Positions 21,808 to 32,260 of a stretch of 64,000 bases of DNA are shown here, one piece after another (positions within the stretch are counted from its first letter, which is position 1; every line of letters begins with the position of its first letter). Below the pieces are notes generated by a model, which saw nothing but the letters and a program-made list of their open reading frames with translations, was not told the DNA's origin and searched no databases. The stretch is from Panicum virgatum (Eukaryota > Streptophyta > Magnoliopsida > Poales > Poaceae). The position numbers and the translations under genes were made by a program. The DNA is taken from assembly GCF_016808335.1 (NCBI RefSeq), contig NC_053150.1, positions 29,220,030 to 29,284,029 of the forward strand, given 5' to 3'.

Positions 21808-24800
21808 TCAGCTGGACTGGCTAGCAAAGAGATCTGGATATGTCTTTCTCAGCTCATCTTCTCGCTCCCATGTAGCCTCAGCTTCACTGTGATGACTCCA
21901 CTGAACTCTGCACATCTTGATGCGCTTGTTTCGTGTAACCCTCTCTGATGTCTCCAGAATCTTCACCGGATGCTCAGTATAGGTCAGATCTTCCTACACA
22001 TCTAATCCATCCAGTGGTGCCTGCTCCTCAGGTACTCGCAGACACTTCTTCAGCTGAGAAATGTGGAAGACATCATGAACTCCGGAGAGGTTGGTAGGCA
22101 ACTCCAGGCGATAAGCGACTTCGCCTTTCCTCTCTAACACCTTGAATGGACCAATATACAGAGGTGCTAACTTCCCCTTCACATTAAACCTGCGGATTCC
22201 TCTCATCGGGGACACCTTCAGATATACATAATCATCAACGCTGAAGGTCAGGTCCCTCCGTTTGCCATCTGCATAGCTCTTTTGCCTACTCTGTGCAATC
22301 CTCAGATTCTCCCGCATAGCCTGTACCATCTGCTCTGCATCTTCTATAATGTCAGGGCCAAAGAGCTGCTTCTCACCAATCTGATCCCAATAAAGAGGAG
22401 TCCTGCACTTTCTGCCATACAATGCCTCGAAGGGAGACTTCTTCAGACTGGCCTGGTAGCTATTGTTGTAGGAGAACTCAGCATACGACAGGCACTTATC
22501 CGAACTAGTACCATACTGAATAGCACAAGCTCTCAACATATCCTCCAACACTTGGTTGGTTCTCTCCGTCTGCCCATCTGTCTGAGGATGATAGGCGGTA
22601 CTGAATAATGAAGTCCATGGTGATTTCCTCCGATTTCCATTCTGGAATCTTCAATGGCTGAAACGGACCTGCTGGCCTCTGATGCTCAGCCTTGACATGC
22701 TGATAGGTGTCACAAATAGCCACGTACTCTTCCACTGAACACTTCATCCCATACCACCAGAAGCGTTCCTTGAGATCATAGTACATCTTGGTGCTGCCCG
22801 GATGAATAAAGTAAGATGTATCATGAGCCTCACTCAAAATCATCTTTCTGAGATCCATCACATCTGGCACACAGATCCGGTTCTTGTACCACAAGGTACC
22901 CTGATCATCCTCTCTGAAATGAGGAGGCTTGCCTTTCTTGAGCAACTCACGGATCTCCTGCAACTTCTCATCTTCCTTCTAATGCTGCCGGATCTCTGCC
23001 TCTAGAGTGGGCACTGCCTCGAATGCTGCACTCGAAGTATGATGCAAGAAACCTAGACTCAACTGCTCAAGCTCCTCGCATAACTATGGAGACATCTGGA
23101 AAGCAACGGCCATGTTGACATAGCTTCTTCTACTCAGAGCATCTGCCACAACATTGGCCTTACCCGGATGATAGTGAATCTCCAGGTCATAGTCCTTGAC
23201 CAGCTCTAACCATCTCCTCTACCGCATGTTCAGCTCATTCTGCGTGAAAATATACTTGAGGCTCTTGTGATCAGTGTAGATATCACACTGCTGCCCATAC
23301 AAGTAATGCCTCCAAATCGTCAGAGCATGCACAACTGCGGCTGACTCAAAATCATGAGTGGGATAGTTCAGCTCATGCCGACGTAACTTCCGTGAAGCAT
23401 AAGCAATCACTCTGCCCTCCTGCATCAGGACACAACCAAGACCATCCTTCGAAGCATCACAATACACCGTGAACCTCTTGCTCTGGTCTGGCTAGAGTAA
23501 GGACTGGCGCCAGTAGTCAACCTCTTCTTCAGCTCATCAAATGCCATCTGACGCTCATCAGTCCATATGAATGCCGCATTCTTCTCTAGCAAGGAAGTCA
23601 AGGGCTTCGTAATCTTGGAGAAATTCTCAACGAACCTCCGATAATATCCTGCTAAGCCCAAGAATGACCGACTTCCTTCACCGTCTACGGTGTCTCCCAC
23701 TCTAGCACATCCTTCACCTTGCTCGGATCAACTGCAATACCTCCCTTGGAGATGATATGACCGAGGAATGGAACCTCGTCAATCCAGAACTCACACTTGC
23801 TGAACTTAGCATACAGCTGATGCTCCCTCAATGTCTGCAACATGAGCCTCAGATGAACTTCATACTCTGCCTCTGACCTGGAAAAGATCAGAATATCATC
23901 AATGAAGATCACCACAAAGACATCCAGATAATCCATGAAAACCATGTTCATCAGGTGCATGAAGAAAGCCAGGACATTAGTTAAGCCGAAAGACATGACC
24001 GTGTACTCATACAGCCCGTACTTGCAGGTGAATGCCGTCTTCGGAATATCCTCAGGACGGATCCTTAGCTAAAAGTAGCCCGAATGCAGATCAATCTTCG
24101 AGAATACACGAGTACCTCGAAGCAGATCAAACAGATTCTCAATACGGGGCAGTGGATGCTTGTTCTTAATGGTAACTGCGTTCAGCTCCCGATAATCGAC
24201 ACACATTCTCTTCGAGCCATCCTTCTTATCTACTAGCAGCAACAGAAAAGCCCAAGGAGAAAAGCTGCGACGGATATAGCCCTTGTCTAACAACTCATCA
24301 ATGGTCTTCTTAACCTCCTCATGCTCTATAGGTGCCATGCGGTAGGGCCGCTTTGCAATAGGAGCTGTGCCAGGCAAGAGATCAATAGAAAACTTGATGT
24401 CGCGTTCAGGCGGCATACCTGGCAAATCATCCGGAAAGACATCCGGGGAATTCAGACACCACGCGAATACCATCCGTGGGTCTAGCCTCCATCTGATGAA
24501 GAAATCTAGAAGGTTCCACTGCACTGATAGTAACCTCCTGGCCACTGGACGCCGATAACAAGACTGTCCTCTGAGCACAATCTATCCGGACTCCCCACTT
24601 AGCAAGAGTCTCCATCCCCAGAATGACATCGATGCCCTTGGTGTCTAGCACCATCAGATCTGTACTGAATTTTACCCCCCCCCTTAAGGATACACTGACT
24701 CTGGGGCATAAGGTATGAGACCTCAATTGTCCTCCCGGTGAAGATAATAACAGGCACCTCTTTAATGTGCTAGAACGAATACCATGTTGCTCGACAAAAG

Positions 24801-26155
24801 ATTGTGTAATGAAGGAATGCGTAGCACCAGTATCGAAAAGCATTGTAGCTGGATATGAATTGACCATGAACGTACCAATAACCACATTGGGAGCCTCGGC
24901 CACTGACTCGGCCGTAATGTGGTTCACCCTCCCCTAAAGTGGCGCCCTGGGCTGAGCTGGGCGCCCCTACTGTCCCGCCTGCACCTTCCGGGGGCAAGAG
25001 TTGGCGTAGTGCCCCGGCTGGCCGCAGTGATAGCAGGTGCGAGGGAGTGCTGGAGCCTGCTGTCCGGCAAGAGGAGCTGCCTGCCGTGGAGCCTGAGGTG
25101 CTGGCGGAGCTGGTGGAGCAGCACGAGCCGGAGGTGCCGGTAACCTCGGACCCTGGCCTGCCTGCTGCTGCTGTCGAGACGGGTACTGCTGGGTCGCTGC
25201 TGGTACTACTGAGGCAGCCGGTACTGCTGCTACTACTGGTATTGCTGGGGCGGCTGGAGGCGAGGACGGGTGTTGCTGCCGGAAGCAACGGGAGTGATCT
25301 TCCTCTTCTTGTCCTCCATCTCACGGTGCTTGCACTCCGTGTTGAGCGCACTACCAACCAGATGGTTGAAGTCATCGAAGCGGAGGTTGAGCAGCGCGTA
25401 CTGGATGTAGTCCTCTAGTCCCTCCATGAAGTGCTCCTGCTTGTCGCGGTCATCCGCGACCTCGGCAGGAGCATAGCGAGAGAGCTGAAGGAAGCGATCA
25501 TGATTCTCCGTGACTGTCATAGTTCCCTGAAGTGAAAAGGATAGATGTATGATGAATGATTAGCTCATGCTTCAGAAAGATAGAATAAGGGGGATACTAG
25601 CTCAAAAGGAAATGCTGAAAGATTACATCTGAGTTTACCTGCTTAAGTGCAAGGAACTCCTTCTTCTTCATCTTCATAACGCCCACGGGGACGTTGTGGC
25701 TGCGGAACCTGCTCCCGGAACTGGATCCAGGTGAAAGCCTCGTGGTCCTTGAACTCGGTGGGACTCCCACCAGTCCAAAGCTGCCCCTCGCAGCTCTCCT
25801 ACTGCGTACAAGACACGCTCCCGATCATCGCACTGGCGATGTATAGCTGTCGCTCCACTGCACGGAGCCAGTCGTCTGCCTGAAGTGGGTCAGACGTGTG
25901 GGAGAACGTCAGTGGGTGACCCCTTAGAAACTCCGCACGCCTGTTGCGGGGCTGCTGTGGTGGAGGCGGAGGCGGCGACTGTGCGTGAACCTGCTACAGT
26001 GCCTGAACGGTGTTGTTCAGGGTGGCCATCATCTGCATCTGGAGCTGGAAGAACTGCTCCGGAGTCAAGGGTGGAGGCATCGACATCCCGGTACCCAGGT
26101 TGTTCTGCCCCTGCTGCTGGCCAGAACCGGAACTGGTGCTCCTGGTGTTCACCAT
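21808..26155 (-). pseudogene. gag-pol polyprotein of chromovirus copy A, broken
   Basis: Gag starts at ATG 26155 (MVNTRSTSSGSGQQQG). An intron lies at 25638-25527. An intact CCHC knuckle (CYHCGQPGHYANSC) sits near 25040. The protease has an intact active site LFDTGATHSF near 24840. Reverse transcriptase follows with [12 protein letters not shown] and the FIDDILIFS catalytic box (about 23920-23890), then RNase H ([19 protein letters not shown]). The integrase zinc region is present (about 22850-22710). About 243 bp of integrase core, relative to copy B, is deleted at 22606/22607, removing part of the DDE triad. Numerous stops and frameshifts are present, including a 13-bp insertion near 24440. 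The C-terminus holds a chromodomain, 21993-21808 (PVKILETSERVTRNK, RVQWSHHSEAEATWE), after a TAG at 21996-21994 shared with copy B. Confidence 0.85.
25527..25638 (-). other. Intron in gag, copy A
   Basis: The 112-bp insert starts gtaaactcagatgtaatc and ends ccttttcacttcag. It contains in-frame stops, a pyrimidine-rich 3' end and a branch-point-like gctaatc. It splits gag between the codons for LALKQ and GTMTVTE, which in related gag proteins are continuous. Copy B has the same insert at the same place. Confidence 0.75.
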
Positions 26156-26710
26156 CTGATTTGAACAAAAGATGTATGAGCAAAGATATTGCAGAAATAA
26201 TTTCAGACGGATATGATATCTTTCTGCAAGGAAGACTTAGACATGATAAAGTAGACAGGATAGAGTGCATGGTTTTAACCCCAACGTTCTAACTCACTTT
26301 ATTAATTAATTAACTTTAACTTAAAACTGATTTTCATTAAACAAATTTTAACTAATAAGCTATGCAATCAACCAAAAATCTAAATCAAACATTTGCATAA
26401 TAACAAGCATTCAAAAGTTCATTCTTTAGTCGAGTTTAACACGCAACTCGACTAACACAACGCGTCGCAGAACATTCTATCGTGTTATTATAAAGGGGTC
26501 ATTTAGCTTACACCTATGATGGTTAGTCGACTTACTTCAGGCCAAAATCTACGGAAACTATTCTATAGAGAGAAATCAAGGTAAGACGAGTAAAAATCTC
26601 GGAAGTTCAAGGAATATAATAGCAAAATAGTTTCAGCAGACAAGGATTAGAGAGAAGAAGACCTAAAACTCGACCAGTTCTATCTAGGCTTTCGTCCTAC
26701 AGTCGATATA

Positions 26711-26722
26711 GCTCTGATACCA
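26711..26722 (-). other. Primer-binding site (tRNA-iMet), copy A
   Basis: tggtatcagagc on the minus strand, three bases inside the 5' LTR edge at 26726. Confidence 0.9.
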
Positions 26723-26725
26723 CTC

Positions 26726-26862
26726 TGTAACACCCGGTTTATAAAATGACATAAACCGAGCAATCATATATGTGCCAGGATCAAGTCAGACGTATATACA
26801 ACAGAATGAATAGTATATCACAGCACATATCACGTAAAAATATATAATAAAGTGCATATGAA
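26726..26862 (-). repeat. 5' LTR fragment of copy A
   Basis: It begins tgtaacacccggtttataaa and matches the end region of the other chromovirus LTRs up to gaatgttatttatt, where homology stops. More than 3 kb of this LTR is missing. Confidence 0.8.
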
Positions 26863-26983
26863 TGTTATTTATTGCTTTATTTTGTCTTTGTGTTCTTGTT
26901 TTATCATCTACATATTGTGATTGTCTGTCTACCCGATGTAAGGTCAATGACTTCTAATATATATTTTGGTTGCATGTAGGGTT
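26863..26983. other. 121-bp unassigned spacer
   Basis: This sits between two LTRs of opposite orientation and matches nothing else I can recognise in the window. It may be a remnant of the original flank of the PB1-like gene at 30636, or filler DNA from the rearrangement that removed the 5' LTR of copy A. Confidence 0.4.
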
Positions 26984-29178
26984 TGTAACACTCTAATTTA
27001 AATTTCAGCATTTAATAATATATTTAATTGGCATTATTTAATTTTCTATGGTTTTATATGCTTAGCCTTGCATTTAAATTAATTTTCTTTCACAAGTAAT
27101 TAAAATTTATTTTAGTTTTAACTTGTTTGTGCATTTATGCTGGTGCATGGTTTTCATTTTGCTTGAGTGGCTAGGGTTGAATTCAAATTTATTTGAATTC
27201 AAATAGGTTTAGTTTGGTTTGAAATAGGAAATAGAAAAGGAAAGGAAATAGAAAAAAAACAAATCAGCCTAGTGGCCCAGCCTGGAATCCCTTCCGGCCC
27301 AACCCACTCCTTCCCTTTTTCCTGTTCGGTCCGCTCCACCTCTCTCTTTCTCCTTTTCCATCGCGGCCCAGCCGGCAACCTAAGCCCCGGCACCAGCCCA
27401 GCCCTTCCATCCTTTCCTTTTTCCCGCGTGGCCCAGCGCCGGCCCGATTCACCCCGTGCGCGGGCCGCTTCTCCCACTCCTCCCTTGCCCAACCCAGCAC
27501 CGGCCTTAGCGCGCGCTCTCACCGACAAGGCGGGCCCACTTGTCAGTGGCCGTTCACCCTCAACGCCGCACACCCCGCGTTCGCCCCTCCCTCACTGACG
27601 GCTCGGCCCCACTCGTCAGCGTCTTCCCCCCACCTTCCTTTCTTCCTCCCCGCGCCAGCGCTTCTCCGCTTCACCCGCGCCGCTCCCCCGCTGCTCCGAG
27701 AACCAGACCCGACCGCAGTCCCACTGGTCATACACCCCGCGGCCCTTCCTTCTAGAAGCTTCCCAACCCAAGCCCGGAATCACGCAGGGCTGTTACGCGC
27801 GATCTGCTTTAACCACGTGCAGCAACGTCCTGGCCGAAATTTCTGCCGCATTCACGCCAGGCCCGCACGCCCAAATCACCGGGCCTCCTTTAATTGGCGA
27901 TCCCGGCCTTCCCCGTTCCCTAACTCGCCACACCTCTATCCATCAGCCGCCGTCCCAAACCCTATAGCACTGCCTGCCCCTACTCCGCTACGCAGAGCTT
28001 CCTGCGCTGCCGAGGAACCGCCACCTCGCCGTCCCCCGACCCCTACAATCCTCTGTAGAAGCCTCGCCGTGCACTCAGGCACCTTCACGAGCCACAACCG
28101 TCGACCCCGACCCCTTCACGCTCCGGAATTGCCACGGACCCGCCGCCGCAGGTAATATGTTCTCCGAGCAATTGCTCGCCGCCGGCGACCCTCGTGCCCT
28201 GCTGACCCCCAGTCTTGCTTCTCAGCTCACCCGCTCGTCGATTCGAGGGGATCAGGAGCCCAGAGGAGCACTCCCGCACCCCGGACCGCGAGCTCCGCCT
28301 GTGCACTGCCGCCCGACCTCACCGTCGACTCCCTTGCACTACAGCTTTGGCCGATCCCGACCCTCGGTAAGCACCCCCAAGCCCCCACCATCCTTTTGCT
28401 CTAGTTGTAGTGGCCCGTAGGCCCTTTCCGAGGCCGGAACGGCGCTCGTCGTCGCTCCGCCGCTGCCCACACCGTCCCTCGCCATGGCAAGCCACGTGCA
28501 AGCCCCGAGCTACCCTTATGAGCCCACCAGTGGATTAGCCATGCTGCGCTCGTGCTCCAGGACCAAACCCGAGTCGAATCGAGCCCCGGACGGCCGAGTT
28601 CGGCCTACTCCGGCGAGAGCCCCGCCGCGGAAAGCGTCGCCGGCGACAGCACCGCCGCTTCCAGCACGTCCCCAACCCTAAGCCGCCAGATCTAGATCCA
28701 ACGGCCCTCATCCTTAGGTAACGGTTCGGCCTGGCAACTTTGCTAAAGAGACCCTGATCTTCTTTGAAACCAACCCGCGGTCCTAGACAGTTCAGAAGTA
28801 ATTCTAGTTAAGCCCAGGTTTTAGCATTTGGACCCCTGACCTTTCCAAAAATAGTGCCCCTAGTCCTGGCCGGTCAGTTTTGCACGCTAGCCCCTGTAGC
28901 AAAGCATTAATTAGGTTTAAGTCCCTAGTTTTTGTGCAGAAGCCCCTGAAACCTTAGTTTTCTTGCAGTTTAGTCCCTGAACCTTGTTTTAGCCCTAGAT
29001 TTCGCGTTCTAGCTCTGTTTTAGGTGTTCTTTATGTCCACGCGATCGTTGTAACGCGTATAATAGTTCTAGACCAGTTTTGTTCGCTGTTTTTATGTATT
29101 GTTGTACCGTCTCTTAGTGTTTGCCTATGTTTGCATGTATGTGTATGTGCTGGACTTGTTTTGGCGTTGTGATCGTGA

Positions 29179-30365
29179 GTAGACGTTGATCCTTTAGAGG
29201 AGCACTAGTACCCAGAGCAACCACCTTCCTTTGAGCAGTTTGAGTAGCAGGAGAACTTTGAGGAAGGCAAGTATAACATGAACAACACCTATCACTTTTA
29301 AATACATTTTCATACTGCATTTTAATACTGTATGCCTATAAGGACTTTCCTAGCCACTTTATTACCTTATATATATCCTTTGGGTTGCATTTTGGTTAGT
29401 TGTGCAAGGTGCCACGCTATAACACACTTGGTCCTTTTTTAATTAATTTGATTAATGGTATATGCAACCTAATTCTGAGAGTGGCCTTCTGTGCGGTGTA
29501 CTTGAGTGGCTCACGTCTCGTTAAAATATGTTTTGTTAGAAACATGGTTTAGGCGGTCAGCACAATGCTTAGTGCTGGGTTGGCCACTCTCCATAAGGAC
29601 CGGTTCATAGAGCGACAACCTGGGATAGCAGCGCTACCACAAGACTGGAATGGTAGGGTCTTGGCTTACTAATTAGGTCATTTTGGTTCGGGAGTAACTT
29701 ACCGACGGGGCAAGAGGAAGGGTGAGCTTCAATGGTCCCTGCGCTACGAGGCTTGGTCTATGTTATCTTGTACCGCCTCGAGGTGGGCCCCATCATTGCG
29801 GAGCCTGAATCCTTAGTGGTTACACCTTACCAACATGGTCCTTTGTAACGGCCTCGTAGTGAGTTTGCTAGTCATCTCACCTATGGAAGTGTGATGAACA
29901 ACTAGCGTAGCTCACGACTTGTGGGTAAAGATGTGCAACCTCTGCAGAGTGTAAAAATGGTATACTAGCCGTGCTCACGGTCATGAGCGGCCCAGATCCT
30001 CCTTTTGATTAGTGGGGTTATTCTCCTTTGATTAGGGGGGTTCACCGGGTGGTTTGGTTTGGTATGGTTCTCAGTAGTTCATAATAAATTTGATTAATTA
30101 CTATGTAACTGGGTTTATGGTAATTCATCAACTTGTAGTAATTAGTTTTAATAAAATTTTGCCAAAACTTAAAAGATAATGCAGTTGAATCAACCAACCT
30201 TAGAGCCTCATAGTTTGTGTTATACTTGTTGAGTACGAGTTGTGTACTCACACTTGCCTCCTCTACACTTTTCCTCTTGTTCTTTTGGGGATACTCTACT
30301 GCTGCTCAGTTCTTGCCGATGTGATGGAGTTCACCTAGAGCTACCAGGAGTACGAGGACTTCTAG
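29179..30365 (+). pseudogene. LTR-borne spliced acidic ORF, copy C
   Basis: The acidic exon from about 29179 reads VDVDPLEEH, TAG, YPEQPPSFEQFE, TAG, QENFEE, ending at 29266 before GC donor gaag|gcaagt. The acceptor gctgctcag precedes 30310. The last exon, 30310-30365, reads VLADVMEFT, TAG, SYQEYEDF and the conserved TAG. The internal TAGs lie where other copies have CAG (Gln). An AATAAA follows at 30471. Function unknown. Confidence 0.5.
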
Positions 30366-30470
30366 GCGTTCGTCTCCCAGTCGACGTCCCTATGGTGCCC
30401 AGCTTCTGACAGACTTCGTATATGTTTTACGCTTCCGCATACTCTGTATCAGACATTTTGTCATTATTGT

Positions 30471-30476
30471 AATAAA
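30471..30476 (+). terminator. Polyadenylation signal in LTR C
   Basis: AATAAA within ttgtaataaataac, about 105 bases after the conserved last stop of the LTR-borne ORF. The same word is conserved in the other family members (reverse complement ttatttattacaat, for example near 32435, 42930 and 52755). It could end a short LTR-only transcript. Confidence 0.5.
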
Positions 30477-30635
30477 TAACATTCGTATTCGCTTTATTAT
30501 ATCTTTTTACGTGATATATGCTGTGATATATTGTTCATTCTGTTGTATATATGTGTGACTTGATCCTGGCACGTATATGATTGCTCGGTTTATGTCCTTT
30601 TATAAACCGGGTGTTACAATGTATCCCTAGATATC

Positions 30636-31719
30636 ATGGATCTAGTTCAGCAGTCCCTGAACGAGATGGAGGAGAAGATGGAAAAGTTCAGGTCAGATTG
30701 AGATGACTTGGATCTTAAGATAAATCTAGAATGCAGCAAAACTTCCGTGAGCCGGAAACTGGAGCGTAGGGTCATTGACCGGCACGTGGCAGCTAAGTGT
30801 GCCAATGTGGACAAACAGATCCATACTTTCGATAGATGGGCTGTCAAGTTCGAGCATCGCACGGCACACCTTTCGAAAGAAGCAACAAAAGAAGCGCTAG
30901 ATCAATTGCTCCGCTGCAATGTAGATAATGAATGCGCCATTGCAAACTGTGGGTATGCTGAGCTCGTTGATCAAAATGATGCCTACATCAAGGAAGATGA
31001 AGAAAAAGTGGACTCGGCTCTTGCCTAGTTAAAAGCACAGTTCGATGCTTCTGCCAAGGAGCACGCAAACTTGAAGTCTGTGGTTGAGTCCTCCCTCTTG
31101 CAGGAGAAGGCTCGTGGCAAGAAGAAAGTGGAGGTAAGTACGGTGCTTTATTAATTGATATTTTGCAATATGTATACAACTAACTGAATGCCTTGAATGT
31201 TTGCACTACCTGGAACAAGACGATATTATCTCTATGCCACGACTTAACTTTTTCATATTATCAGACAAGGAGCATGGGCCGGTAAATGAAAATTTATTTT
31301 GCAAGAACGAATTGCTCTCAGATTACCTTAATTTGTCAAATCCCTAGTTCATGCAGGATGGGGTAATGAATTTCAAGGTTCACCACGTGAAGGAAGTATA
31401 TTCTAAACTATGGTTGTACGACGACAGTCGAGACCAACTTATCCAGTTTGCAGTTTTGAAGCTGCAAACTATTGAGTTCAAGTTTATGCTGCAGTGTTTG
31501 CATATTCATGGATTCACAGGTAGTGCAGAGTTGTACTACATCCCACCTTTCAGTAAGCTTCCAGCAGGACTAGTACTTATCGACGGAGAAGAAGACGTCA
31601 AGAAAATGGTGAGTGTTCATTTGGAGCTGTCGATAAGGAATTTTCATCTGTACCTAGTGAACGGTGGGGACTATATCATGCATTCAGATGATGACGAAGC
31701 GCCTTATGCTTATTTGTGA
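30636..31719 (+). pseudogene. PB1-like-domain gene, plus copy, broken
   Basis: Exon 1 (30636-31133) starts MDLVQQSLNEMEEKMEKF and is helical and charged, probably coiled coil. It ends in KKVE at donor gag|gtaagt. Exon 2 (from about 31213) carries NFKVHHVKEVYSK, then GFTGSAELYYIPP, GLVLIDGEEDVKKMV and FHLYLVNGG, ending in an acidic tail and TGA at 31717-31719. This pattern resembles the PB1-like domain found near the N-terminus of plant MuDR/Mutator-type transposase-related proteins. I assign it from pattern only. In-frame stops lie at 30699-30701 and 31026-31028 and once in exon 2 (SNP-stop), and the exon 2 acceptor reads TG instead of AG. It starts 18 bases after LTR C. Its paralogue is at 50848-49775 on the other strand. 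Confidence 0.6.
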
Positions 31720-32260
31720 AACGTGAGTACTGGCTCCTGTTCACAAATGTCTACTGAATACTTGCAATGCATTGATATTGTTAACTTTAATGAACATGCA
31801 ATGCAGGACAAACTGCGTGTTGAAACAGGCGCTTCTTCGGGCACCCATTTGGATTGGGAATAGGGCATCTCTTCTCTAGCACTGAAAAATCAACGTCGTC
31901 ACAACTCAGATGAAGGGTGACAGTAGCGAGGGCCTGTAGGCAGAGATGGCCATACATACATAATTTTAGTTGGAAAGTCAAACTCCTGGATCTTTGTCTC
32001 GAATGTGAGGCATGTCTGGAGTGCATGCATGCTATAATGCCACTAAGTATACGCCAATTTGGCCCTTTATCTAGCTATTATTCTACTAAGGAATGCAGTT
32101 GCTACTAAGTAATGCAGTTGCTACGAGACCAATAAATCGTATCGCATGTCAGAGATGGTGGGTTTCATAACCATCATTTCAGATCACCAATTTTACAAAT
32201 TTGGCAAGCTATTTGTGTAAGGAGAGCTAAGGAGTTTCATCATATGTGAGAGATTTCATC
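31720..32260 (+). other. 3' flank of the PB1-like pseudogene
   Basis: A possible splice donor (gtgagt at 31723) and acceptor (caatgcag, about 31806) suggest the gene once continued. I see no recognisable coding similarity after that. Near 32100-32120 aagtaatgcagttgctac occurs as a short direct repeat. Confidence 0.4.

Larger units (their letters stand above)
18141..26862 (-). mobile_element. Chromovirus copy A (Tekay/Del-like), damaged
   Basis: On the minus strand it has a 5' LTR fragment (26862-26726), iMet PBS (26722-26711), gag, protease, reverse transcriptase, RNase H, integrase with a deletion, chromodomain, polypurine tract, and 3' LTR (21771-18141). The chromodomain and the very long LTRs starting tgt..acaccc fit the Tekay/Del clade (family knowledge). 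The 5' LTR breaks off at 26862 after gttatttatt. The left flank is ccgaa (18136-18140); no matching TSD is found because the 5' end is lost. Confidence 0.85.
26984..30618 (+). repeat. Chromovirus-family LTR, plus orientation (C)
   Basis: It runs from tgtaacactctaatttaaat to aaaccgggtgttaca, 3635 bp, complete and inverted relative to copies A and B. There is no internal region, PBS or polypurine tract beside it, so it is probably a solo LTR. The flanks (gggtt left, atgta right) are not a TSD, so one flank has been replaced or the LTR arose by recombination. The GC-rich block runs about 27260-28700. Confidence 0.8.

Noticed and set aside
22282..25418. Plus-strand frames within copy A, and their equivalents at 56546-60717 in copy B
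   Set aside because: Antisense to gag-pol, whose domain motifs are clear on the minus strand.
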